Shown: positions 1 through 6,707 of the stretch, one piece after another
Layout: each line of letters opens with the position of its first letter
How positions within the stretch are numbered: position 1 is the stretch's first letter
Origin: a virus
Virus record (IMG/VR): IMGVR_UViG_3300026932_000021
Coordinates: 1 to 25,928 of that record
Reading direction: 5' to 3' (one strand)
Length of the DNA: 25,928 bases
Translations under genes and position numbers: made by a program
Notes under the pieces: model-generated
Told to the model about the DNA's origin: nothing
Databases searched by the model: none
What the model saw: the letters and a program-made list of their open reading frames with translations, nothing else

Positions 1-687
1 CACATTCGGAACAGGTGCAAGAGGGCTCCCAGGAGGCGCCAATCCTGCATCGTAGAATGCCTGGATGCCAAATTCATAAACTGCCAGAATGTAGTTGAGG
101 TGGCGGATGATCGCAGAGGCAAAGCCATAGGTATTCACAGCACCGACGACGTTTAGCGCAGGCCAGGTCGTCGGGTCGTTGAGAGCACTGCCGTGAACCT
201 GACGATCGTTGGCCGAAAGGACATACCAGATCCCGTCCAGATAGGCGATACCAGGGCAAAGGAACGGAGGCATGCTGCCTATTTGGGTGAAGGTCAGGGC
301 TGCGGGAGGCGCGCCACCGATGGTATAACCAGTGGTCGTATCCTGTGCGATCACGTTTGTGTAGCCTGCAACTTCAATCCACGAGAACCACCTTCCACCA
401 GCCCAAGGTGGGATTGTGTTCGTAGAACCGTCGGAGTAGATTGCGTAGGCATTTGGACCCTGCTGCACAATCTGAAAAGGGAGACTAGAAACGGAAATGA
501 TACCCAGGGAAACACCACCAGTGAGCCCACTGGCGTTCAAGAGGCTCAGCCCTGACCGTTTCACCGCCCACATTCCATCCGCTCTGGCTTCCGACCAGAG
601 GTTTTTCATCCCAGAATCCTTCGTCGGGTCGCCATCGCGGGCCTGGAAGGACTGGGAAAAGGGGAGTTGTACTGGCGTGGCCGGCAT
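1..687 (-). CDS. P22 gp10-like tail accessory / DNA stabilisation protein (partial)
   Basis: An open frame starts with ATG at 687 and runs 229 codons without a stop to the left edge, so the C-terminus is missing. Its start overlaps the stop of the upstream gene (TAATG), which implies translational coupling. Residues from about 135 on carry a DGIWYV strand, then SALNDPTTWPAL, then VYEFGIQAFYDAG. This order (DG-WY, SALND-TTW-AL, FG---E-FYD-G) is typical of phage packaged-DNA stabilisation proteins of the P22 gp10 type, which plug the portal and join it to the tail needle. It follows a gp4-like gene, as expected for consecutive tail accessory factors. The family call rests on recalled motifs; the reading frame is clear. 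Confidence 0.8.
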   Translation of the reverse strand, partial: MPATPVQLPFSQSFQARDGDPTKDSGMKNLWSEARADGMWAVKRSGLSLLNASGLTGGVSLGIISVSSLPFQIVQQGPNAYAIYSDGSTNTIPPWAGGRWFSWIEVAGYTNVIAQDTTTGYTIGGAPPAALTFTQIGSMPPFLCPGIAYLDGIWYVLSANDRQVHGSALNDPTTWPALNVVGAVNTYGFASAIIRHLNYILAVYEFGIQAFYDAGLAPPGSPLAPVPNV

Positions 688-1397
688 TACATGCTCCGAG
701 TGGCAGGGGTGAAGTAGACGGAGGCGAATTCCTGCTCAAAGGCCATGAGGTCGTTCAGGTACATCGTCGCATTCTTCTCGATCTTTGCCAAGTTCAACTG
801 AGGATTTCCATATTCCAACACCAGTTCATTTGCCAGACCCCACTTGAGAGCCTGAAAGGCTTCCGCAGGCATGTCAGGGTTGTCCGCCGCGAGGTTGAAG
901 TCCTGGATTTGGCGCTGGATCACCACATGGAGCTCGTACCCAGTCAGGTTGGGCACGTTGTACAGCGTTACGAGGCCGTTTGTGGCCTGGGGATCGTAGA
1001 AAAGCTGGTTCGGGATGCCGGGACTGGCCTTGAAGCCGAGCATGTCGAAGTCGTAGCGGGATTCGACCTGCAGAATGACGTCAGTATTCCCGTTGTTCGT
1101 GTTGCGGAGGAAGGCGTCCAGAATCCGCAGGGGTCGCAGAGGGCTGGAAGGGTTGGCAGGACCCAGCGTATAGGTCCCCTGGCCTACCACGCAGGGGACT
1201 GTAACCTCCAGCACACACCAGAGGGGCAGGCCCTTCAGCGGCCAGCTCTTCACCAGGATGTTCAGTGCCTGTGCACAGTTCGTAATGTCTGCTGCTGGAA
1301 TTGTATCCTGCGATCCGAAGGCTCCCAGTGTCCGAAGGGCCGCTCCGATCACATCATCCCTGGTCATGGAGAAGGAATAGGTGCCACTGGAGGCCAT
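687..1397 (-). CDS. P22 gp4-like head-completion / tail accessory factor
   Basis: This 236-residue protein has an N-terminal helical segment (TRDDVIGAALRTLGAFG) and then the phrase ALNILVKSWPLKGLPLW at about residues 43-59. That pattern is common in phage gp4-like adaptor proteins, which bind beneath the portal ring after packaging. P22 gp4 is shorter (about 166 residues), but longer podoviral versions are known. The start is supported by AAGGA about 7 bases upstream. It sits between virion genes and the gp10-like gene and overlaps the latter by one base. Assignment is by motif memory and gene order; a generic head-tail connector is the main alternative. Confidence 0.7.
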   Translation of the reverse strand: MASSGTYSFSMTRDDVIGAALRTLGAFGSQDTIPAADITNCAQALNILVKSWPLKGLPLWCVLEVTVPCVVGQGTYTLGPANPSSPLRPLRILDAFLRNTNNGNTDVILQVESRYDFDMLGFKASPGIPNQLFYDPQATNGLVTLYNVPNLTGYELHVVIQRQIQDFNLAADNPDMPAEAFQALKWGLANELVLEYGNPQLNLAKIEKNATMYLNDLMAFEQEFASVYFTPATRSM

Positions 1398-1406
1398 AGG
1401 GTATCC

Positions 1407-1541
1407 TTACTTTCGCTGTTGCTGTTTGGAAGTCTTGCGGCCAAAGGCCAGCCCGGCCATTTCCCGAAAATCCCTCGTGGGACTGGGTTGGGGCCGGGCT
1501 GGTGGCTTGGGCAGGGACCGTTTTTGCGTTCCCTTGGCCAT
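1407..1541 (-). CDS. Small basic protein, 44 residues
   Basis: ATG at 1541 begins one base after the stop of the upstream 165-residue gene, and its own stop lies 9 bases before the gp4-like start. The product is very basic and Pro/Gln-rich (MAKGTQKRSLPKPPARPQ at the start, KTSKQQQRK at the end) with no hydrophobic segment. I do not recognise it. The tight packing between two virion genes supports translation, and it may be a minor virion or nucleic-acid-binding protein. A longer 107-codon reading of the same frame would overlap the upstream gene heavily, so the shorter start is preferred. Confidence 0.6.
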   Translation of the reverse strand: MAKGTQKRSLPKPPARPQPSPTRDFREMAGLAFGRKTSKQQQRK

Positions 1542-1542
1542 T

Positions 1543-2040
1543 TTACACGTTCTGCGGGATGGTGCCCGCGTTGTCGACGTACTGCTGATTCGCAGCCGTG
1601 CCAGGGACAACAGCAACGACCCCCGATTGCACCTTAACCAGCTCGATGAGGAGCGTGAAGTGCAGAACGGCAGCGGCAGCCCAGCCTTGTGTGGACAAGA
1701 GGATCTTGCCGGTCTTCCCTGCCCCGGCATTGTTCGTCAAGCCGCCGTAGCGCTGAACCGAAGGAGGCGTTGCACCCCGACCAGTGAGCGTTTCGATCAC
1801 CACTGGGGTTGTCGCGTCCCAGGAAAGAGTCACGGAAAGTGTGTCCTGGATGGAGTAGTTCATCCCCACCAACCGAAAACCGGCCGCTTTCAGTGTCCCT
1901 GTGTTGTCGATCCCAGCCAGCGTGGAGGGATCAGCAATCACCGTATTGGCCAGGTCTGATGTGTCCAGGATGCCAGTGACCTTCACCACTGTATTCCTGG
2001 GGCCATCGATAATGACCTGCGTCGTTAGGGCGTTGGCCAC
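1543..2040 (-). CDS. Probable virion structural protein
   Basis: This 165-residue protein starts with GTG at 2040, chosen because AGGAGGA sits 7-8 bases upstream. It has no signal peptide or membrane segment and is rich in Thr, Val, Ala and Gly. Alternating short hydrophobic and polar stretches (TQVIIDGPRNTVVKVTGIL; LSVTLSWDATTPVVIETL) suggest a beta-sandwich. It lies between a probable decoration protein and the gp4-like gene, so a role as a head or head-tail structural protein is inferred. No specific family is recognised. Confidence 0.75.
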   Translation of the reverse strand: MANALTTQVIIDGPRNTVVKVTGILDTSDLANTVIADPSTLAGIDNTGTLKAAGFRLVGMNYSIQDTLSVTLSWDATTPVVIETLTGRGATPPSVQRYGGLTNNAGAGKTGKILLSTQGWAAAAVLHFTLLIELVKVQSGVVAVVPGTAANQQYVDNAGTIPQNV

Positions 2041-2055
2041 AAGCGTTCCTCCTGC

Positions 2056-2811
2056 TTACCGTTCGGACGAAACAACCAGGAAGTCGAGGGTGGCATTCTT
2101 CGCAGCCGCCGTATTCGACTTGATACTGACCGTCGGGGACAACAGCACCTGCGTGAGGCTGTTGGTGAACGAGGGCGTGTTTTGCAGCGAAGCAACACGA
2201 CCACGTGGGGCACCAGCGGCAGCATTGATCGACGAGTTCGGCCCGGTTGTCGGGTTCCAGAACATGGCAATGTTGCCCTGCTGGTCGATGAAGAAGCCGA
2301 GCTCTTCCGCTGTACCATCCACCGACAGGCAAGTGGCGGGCAGCGGAGTGTCCGTGTTCACACCGCCGATGCGCGAGCGGAAGATCCACTGGGACTGCCC
2401 CGTTGCCCGGAGGAAGAAGAGGCCGTCAGCTGCGGTGAGGGGACTTGCACCCACAGGGGCCAGGCCCACGAGCACATCAGAGCTGGCAGAGGCAACGGGG
2501 GTCCACTTGAACTTGAAGAACAGCGGCTTGCCCGGCGTCGCCTGGAATCCCGCCACAGGAAGCTGCAGAGTGGAAGTGTCCCCGTTCGCAGCAGTCGTTG
2601 CAAGGTTCAGCAGCCCACCTTGGCCTGCCGCGAGAGCTGCTGCCGGCGTGCCCACACCCGTCAGACTCCAGGCACCCGCCACGTATTGGTTGAAATCCTC
2701 AGCGAAGGTTTGTGCCCAGGTGGGGTCCAGAAGACCTGCCCGAGCCATAGTCTGCCAGTCGGCTGCGTTCGTCACGCCGAATGGCATTCCAGAGGAACGA
2801 GAAGTAAACAT
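2056..2811 (-). CDS. Probable capsid-associated beta-sandwich protein
   Basis: This 251-residue protein directly follows the major capsid gene in the direction of transcription, separated by one of the dispersed dyads. The start at 2811 has AAGGAA about 8 bases upstream. The sequence is beta-rich, with features such as FFKFKWTP, LVGLAPVG, FFLRATGQSQWIFRSR and a late TLDFLVVSSER strand, resembling a jelly-roll or lectin-like fold. The position suggests a head decoration or minor head protein. This is inference; the family is not recognised with certainty. Confidence 0.72.
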   Translation of the reverse strand: MFTSRSSGMPFGVTNAADWQTMARAGLLDPTWAQTFAEDFNQYVAGAWSLTGVGTPAAALAAGQGGLLNLATTAANGDTSTLQLPVAGFQATPGKPLFFKFKWTPVASASSDVLVGLAPVGASPLTAADGLFFLRATGQSQWIFRSRIGGVNTDTPLPATCLSVDGTAEELGFFIDQQGNIAMFWNPTTGPNSSINAAAGAPRGRVASLQNTPSFTNSLTQVLLSPTVSIKSNTAAAKNATLDFLVVSSER

Positions 2812-2837
2812 GATTCAGTTTCCTTGGTTTTGAATGA

Positions 2838-2877
2838 GAATCGGGGCGGATTACTCCGTTGTAACCCGCCCCGATTA
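2838..2877. repeat. Dispersed dyad, copy 1 (between capsid and decoration genes)
   Basis: The arms AATCGGGGCGGATTAC (2839-2854) and GTAACCCGCCCCGATT (2861-2876) are inverted repeats around the 6-base centre TCCGTT. There is one mismatch (GGATTAC against GTAACCC). It fills the gap between the capsid stop and the next start codon. It is one of eight full copies in the window. No T-tract follows on either strand, so it is not a standard intrinsic terminator. Confidence 0.85.
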
Positions 2878-2904
2878 TCGGTTCACGAGAAGGTCAGTTG
2901 ACCA

Positions 2905-3819
2905 TCAGAGTGCGTTGCTGGCGAAGCCTCCGCGCGGGTTGGCCCACAGGAAGACGTAGCGCTCATACGCTGCAATCTTGTAGTTGCGCGTGTCAGCGTC
3001 GTTGTCTTCCCAGATTTCCAGTGCCTCACGCTCTTGCCAGATCAGTCCGTCCTGGCAGTTCGTGGTAATGAACCACGGGCCGGTGCCGCCGAGATAGGGG
3101 TTGCTGACAATCCCACCGCGGATCATGCCGTCCACTGCCACCGGGTTGATATCGTTGTTGTTCGTGCCAACTGCCTTGTCGGTGCGCAGGATGCGCTGGG
3201 CCGTGAAGTAGTTGTTCGGATGCACGATCAGCTTGTCACCCGACAGTGGCTCGATGAAGCCGCGGTCGTCCTTGGCCTGCATCATCAGGATGAGCATGTC
3301 TTCCAAGGCAGCCTGGGACAAGGCGGCGTCCACGGACAGCTTGTTCTGCCAGGTTCCGCCGGACATGTTCGGGTGCGCGACGTTGAACAGCGACACCCCA
3401 TCACCCCCGACGTAGGAGCTGTTGAAGCCCCGCGTGAAGATGTTCGTAGCGTTGATGTTCTTCGTCTCGTTGAAACTGCGGCGCAGCTTTTCCGCACGGC
3501 CCTTGGTGAGCTTGATGTACAGGTTGTCCTTCAGCTCCTCGTGGGTCGTGATGATGCCCAGACCATACGCGGCGTTCGTGCCACGGGTCGTGAAGCCCTG
3601 CATCGTCGTATCGTACGACACCGGCTGGCCTTCCGGCTTTCGCGGTGCGATGCCCAGGCCGACAGCCTGCACATACTCTTCGTAGTTTTTCGAGCTGGAT
3701 TCCTTGCGGTACATCATCTCCCAGTAGTGGGGGGTGGATGCAGCGGCCGAATCCCACCAGCTCTTCACGCCTTCCCACAAGCCCTTGGGAAAGCTGCCAG
3801 TATTGACTACACCAGACAT
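2905..3819 (-). CDS. Major capsid protein (probable)
   Basis: This 304-residue protein contains RGFNSSY, DGVSLFNVAHPN, a segment of the form LSGDKLIVHPNNYFTAQRIL and GGIVSNPYLGG. Together these recall HK97-fold major head subunits of the Mu gpT / podoviral type (F-R-F, DG-LF--HP, L-V-P----A--IL). The length (about 34 kDa) fits. ATG at 3819 has AGGAG about 9 bases upstream. It follows the scaffold and a probable cement protein, the usual capsid order. The shell assembles around the scaffold in the cytoplasm. The assignment combines motifs and order; no alignment was made. Confidence 0.8.
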   Translation of the reverse strand: MSGVVNTGSFPKGLWEGVKSWWDSAAASTPHYWEMMYRKESSSKNYEEYVQAVGLGIAPRKPEGQPVSYDTTMQGFTTRGTNAAYGLGIITTHEELKDNLYIKLTKGRAEKLRRSFNETKNINATNIFTRGFNSSYVGGDGVSLFNVAHPNMSGGTWQNKLSVDAALSQAALEDMLILMMQAKDDRGFIEPLSGDKLIVHPNNYFTAQRILRTDKAVGTNNNDINPVAVDGMIRGGIVSNPYLGGTGPWFITTNCQDGLIWQEREALEIWEDNDADTRNYKIAAYERYVFLWANPRGGFASNAL

Positions 3820-3850
3820 GGTTCGTTCTCCTGTTTTTCAGTGTTGGTGG

Positions 3851-4456
3851 TCAGACGCCGGCAGTGTTGCCCATCAGCTCATGCTGATTGAACCGCACAA
3901 GCCAGTGAGCGTACTGTCCGAAGGTGTTGTCGTCGCGCTGCACCAGGCCCATCAACTTGAGGTTCAGGGCTTGGGTTGTAGCGACGCTGGCAGTCGTCAG
4001 CACGCTGGCCGACATTTGCTGCGGCGCCGTGGGGTTGGCCACAGTGAAGCTGGCATTTTTGTTGACCGACGTTCCCGTCAGGATCGAGAGGCCGTCGTCA
4101 ACCATCTCGAACAGCACGTTCGGGTCGTCGAGCACCAGCGCGTAGTAGGCGCGCAGTTTCGTCGCAGGGATCTGCTGCGTGGCGAGGTCCAGAGTCGGGG
4201 CCAGCAGGCTGCCAACGTAGGGAGGAGATTGCAGGAAGCCCAGGAACACGCCGCGAACGGTGTCGGTCCCTGCTGCCTTCTGAATGCCCATCACTCCGTT
4301 ACCATCCGACAGAGCCACGCTCTTGACTGCATCGCCGGGCGAGTACACGCTGCCGTCGGTGCTGGGGATGTAGTACAGGTTGGTCGCGCCGTTCCAGGCA
4401 TTTCCGTCCAAGTACCGGATGGGGACAAAGCCCCGCGGATTGTTCAGGTTGGCCAT
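3851..4456 (-). CDS. Probable capsid cement / decoration protein
   Basis: This 201-residue protein opens MANLNNPRGFVPIRYLDG, followed by NLYYIPSTDGSVYSPGDAV and VRGVFLGFLQ. It later has YYALVLDDPNVLFEM. The combination NPRGFVP, YYIPSTD, GD-V and DDP-VLFE is common in small phage head proteins placed next to the capsid gene, often annotated as coat, cement or decoration proteins. It lies 31 bases upstream of the capsid start. Which capsid role it plays (trimeric clamp or minor coat) cannot be told from sequence alone. Confidence 0.7.
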   Translation of the reverse strand: MANLNNPRGFVPIRYLDGNAWNGATNLYYIPSTDGSVYSPGDAVKSVALSDGNGVMGIQKAAGTDTVRGVFLGFLQSPPYVGSLLAPTLDLATQQIPATKLRAYYALVLDDPNVLFEMVDDGLSILTGTSVNKNASFTVANPTAPQQMSASVLTTASVATTQALNLKLMGLVQRDDNTFGQYAHWLVRFNQHELMGNTAGV

Positions 4457-4483
4457 TTGAAAAAGTCTTTCTGACGCCTAGTT

Positions 4484-5011
4484 TCAGCGTCTGCCAGTTG
4501 TCAATTTGATATCGTAGCCGGTGGGCTTGTAGCGGTTCCGGTCGGCTTCGATCTCGCCCTGCCGGATAGCCTCATCCCAATCGTCTGCCTGTGCCTGGTT
4601 TCCATCTTGGAAGTCCTGCCAGAGCTCCTCGGTGGCCTTCAACAGGTAAGCCCGGAGGGGGCTGCCATCAGCACGAGTGCCGACGTACTTGCTGAGGCGA
4701 TTGTCAAGGTCTTTGTCCACCACCAGGGCCGACTCCATCTTGACTTCCGCGGGCTGGACGAACTCGAAGCCTTCCGCCAGCAATTGCTCAATGGCTGCAT
4801 CCTCGTCGTTGCACCAGTACAGATGGTAGCCAGGAATGGAGCCGAACACGTTCAGCTTCATTTTGGGGCCACCGAGGCGGGACCGGCGCTCACGGGATGC
4901 TTGGGGGCGATCATCCTCACGGCGCACCGCTTGGGCAACACGCTCACTGTTGCGACTCGGCCCAGCTGGGAAGGAGGAGGTACGCTGGGCAGCAGAGGTT
5001 TTGGATTGCAT
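4484..5011 (-). CDS. Hypothetical protein of the head gene cluster
   Basis: This is a 175-residue protein. The first 50 residues are polar, Arg/Ser-rich and probably disordered. A folded part follows from the second methionine (MKLNVFGSIPGYHLYW), then EQLLAEGFEFVQPAEV, and it ends in a charged Asp/Glu/Arg-rich tail. Translation could also start at that internal MKLNV, but the upstream ATG at 5011 has GAAAG in the right place. Its position between scaffold and cement genes implies a head or assembly function. The family is not recognised. Confidence 0.65.
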   Translation of the reverse strand: MQSKTSAAQRTSSFPAGPSRNSERVAQAVRREDDRPQASRERRSRLGGPKMKLNVFGSIPGYHLYWCNDEDAAIEQLLAEGFEFVQPAEVKMESALVVDKDLDNRLSKYVGTRADGSPLRAYLLKATEELWQDFQDGNQAQADDWDEAIRQGEIEADRNRYKPTGYDIKLTTGRR

Positions 5012-5059
5012 CTTGGGCTTTCAGGGAAAGGGTTGGGAAGGGGGAGGGAAGGGGAAGGG

Positions 5060-5998
5060 TCAGCGCTTGGGGTTCCGAGCGAAGTAGGATTCCAGGAATT
5101 TCTCTTCCGTGGTCCAGCCTTCGCGGACGAACTGCGCGCAGAGGGCACGGTCCTCAGCCGGGAGGTCCCGAATGCTCATCTTGCCGCCAGAGGACGAAGC
5201 ACTGCTCCGATTGCTGCTGTCGACAGGACTACGGCGAGGGGTACGAGGGGTGGAGGAGGACTGCCCAAACTTCCTCGGCATTTCCTCTTCCATTCTGCGC
5301 CGAACCTCATCCAGGAACGGACGGCCAAGCTCCTGGTTGGGGTCTTTGCGCATCTCTGCAGCAATTTCCAGAGCGACTTCGCGCATGCCAGCGTTGTCCC
5401 GGAACCACTCGTTGCCCTCGTCAATCCAGCCCTGAAGGACTGGGTCCAATTGGGCCTCTTGGGTAGTGGGCTTTTGCACTGCCTCCTTCTCCCTCTGGAG
5501 ATCAGCAGCACTCTTGTCCAGCAATTCCTTCCGATCCTCCAGCTGCTCTACGAGGTCATCGTCCCCGTTGCGATCAGCTTCTCGAATCTCCCGCTTGATT
5601 TGCCTGAGGGCCGACTGCAGTTCCTTCTCCTTCTGCTCCATCGCTTCCTGGTGGAACTTCTTGAACGCTTCAGCAGTGCCCTTGAACTCCGTCAGCTGCT
5701 GCTTCAGCAGGGCATTTTCGGCCTGCAGGTTCTTGTTGAACTTTGCGCCGCGCTCGTTGAAGGTTTTTGCATCGACCCACTTGCTGGGGTCACCCTTGTA
5801 GCGGTTTTTCGGAACCCAGCCCTTTGAGGCAGCAGTCCGCTCGGCCTCTCGGCCCTCCTCTGCATCTCCGGCCTCGAAGTTGAGGTCCAGTTGAGCATCC
5901 GCCTCTTCAGTGGACAGCTCCTGAATCCGCGCATCCAGGTCATCCGCGGCTTCCTGCGGAGTTTGCTGCGTGGTTTGTTGTGTGCCTTCGACTGCCAT
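5060..5998 (-). CDS. Scaffolding protein (probable)
   Basis: This is a 312-residue, highly charged protein. An acidic N-terminus (residues 1-60) leads to KGWVPKNRYKGDP, KWVDAKTFNERG and then about 100 residues of heptad-like coiled coil (LLKQQLTEFKG to DLQREKEAVQ). A Ser-rich linker near 250-272 precedes a short basic C-terminal domain. The GWVPK--YKGDP-KWVDAK-F-ERG phrase with a long coiled coil is typical of podoviral internal scaffolds. Scaffold C-termini usually bind the coat. AAGGAA lies upstream of the ATG at 5998. It opens the capsid-assembly cassette. Confidence 0.82.
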   Translation of the reverse strand: MAVEGTQQTTQQTPQEAADDLDARIQELSTEEADAQLDLNFEAGDAEEGREAERTAASKGWVPKNRYKGDPSKWVDAKTFNERGAKFNKNLQAENALLKQQLTEFKGTAEAFKKFHQEAMEQKEKELQSALRQIKREIREADRNGDDDLVEQLEDRKELLDKSAADLQREKEAVQKPTTQEAQLDPVLQGWIDEGNEWFRDNAGMREVALEIAAEMRKDPNQELGRPFLDEVRRRMEEEMPRKFGQSSSTPRTPRRSPVDSSNRSSASSSGGKMSIRDLPAEDRALCAQFVREGWTTEEKFLESYFARNPKR

Positions 5999-6027
5999 TT
6001 TCCGTTCCTTCTTTCAGTTTCAATCGA

Positions 6028-6067
6028 TTAATCGTGTGGATTACAGCGAAGTAATCCGCCTCTATTA
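6028..6067. repeat. Dispersed dyad, copy 2 (between co-chaperonin and scaffold genes)
   Basis: Core GGATTAC (6038-6044), centre AGCGAA, then GTAATCC (6051-6057). The outer arms are degenerate (TAATCGTGTG on the left, GCCTCTATTA on the right), and the left inner spacing is one base shorter than in other copies. The centre read on the minus strand is TTCGCT. It occupies the 84-base gap between the GroES-like stop and the scaffold start. Confidence 0.8.
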
Positions 6068-6082
6068 CTCTCCGTCCCTGCT

Positions 6083-6520
6083 CTAGTCCTCGATGGTGGA
6101 AATGATATCCAGGTCCGCAACGAACCGATACTTCTTCCCGTCCTTCGGACTGACATGAAACTTTCCGGTGTACATGCCGACCAGAACTCGATCCCCGACG
6201 TCGCAGTAGTCCGCCTGCTTATCCACCCACGCATCCACGCCAATCTCCAGCACAGTGCAAATGACTGCGTTGTTTTCAGTGGCCTCGATGGTCTTCTTGG
6301 GGAGGACGATACCGCCACTGGTAACCTCCTCAACCTCTTCAGGCTTCAGCAGAACACGAAAACCAGTGGCCCGGAAGCCGCTCTGATTCTCTGCTTGCGG
6401 ACCTTTCTGAGCCCGCCAGCCAATTTGCCCCTTTTGAGGTTCCAGCGCGGAGTGCCCAAGCATGCTCTTCTGCAACACTGCTACAGCTTCTGGGCTGAGT
6501 TGCACGGGAAATCCAGTCAT
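6083..6520 (-). CDS. GroES-like co-chaperonin
   Basis: This 145-residue protein has a GroES fold from about residue 45. It shows FRVLLKPEEVEEVTSGGIVLP (the R-L-----E--T-GGI-LP signature), a loop, VICTVLEIG, then YCDVGDRVLVGMYTG with the GD-V----Y-G pattern, and a C-terminal ADLDIISTIED strand. About 45 N-terminal residues are extra compared with the usual roughly 97-residue GroES. Phage co-chaperonins such as T4 gp31 replace host GroES to fold the capsid protein inside GroEL. The gene sits just upstream of the scaffold and capsid genes, which fits. No GroEL is seen in the window. Confidence 0.85.
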   Translation of the reverse strand: MTGFPVQLSPEAVAVLQKSMLGHSALEPQKGQIGWRAQKGPQAENQSGFRATGFRVLLKPEEVEEVTSGGIVLPKKTIEATENNAVICTVLEIGVDAWVDKQADYCDVGDRVLVGMYTGKFHVSPKDGKKYRFVADLDIISTIED

Positions 6521-6524
6521 ATGT

Positions 6525-6707
6525 TCACCATCCTTCTTCCAGTAGGTCTATGATCTGCCGAAGGACCGAAAGGCCCCCCAGCGCTTTTGCGTTCATCAAC
6601 GCGGTTTGTTCGAGGCTGTCGCCCACGAACCCTTCGGCGGCCCAAGTTTCCTGGGTCTCCTTCAGGCTATTGTAGAGTTTGGCCCGCAGTTCCTGGGTCG
6701 TTGGCAT
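6525..6707 (-). CDS. Small protein overlapping the portal gene end
   Basis: A 60-residue product is predicted from ATG at 6707 (MPTTQELRAKLYNSLKETQE), which has GGTGGA about 8 bases upstream. It overlaps the last 41 bases of the portal gene and ends 4 bases before the GroES-like start. An upstream ATG at 6764 would add 19 residues and lengthen the overlap to 98 bases. The sequence is helical and charged with no membrane segment. The family is not recognised; close packing between two good genes supports it. Confidence 0.65.
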   Translation of the reverse strand: MPTTQELRAKLYNSLKETQETWAAEGFVGDSLEQTALMNAKALGGLSVLRQIIDLLEEGW

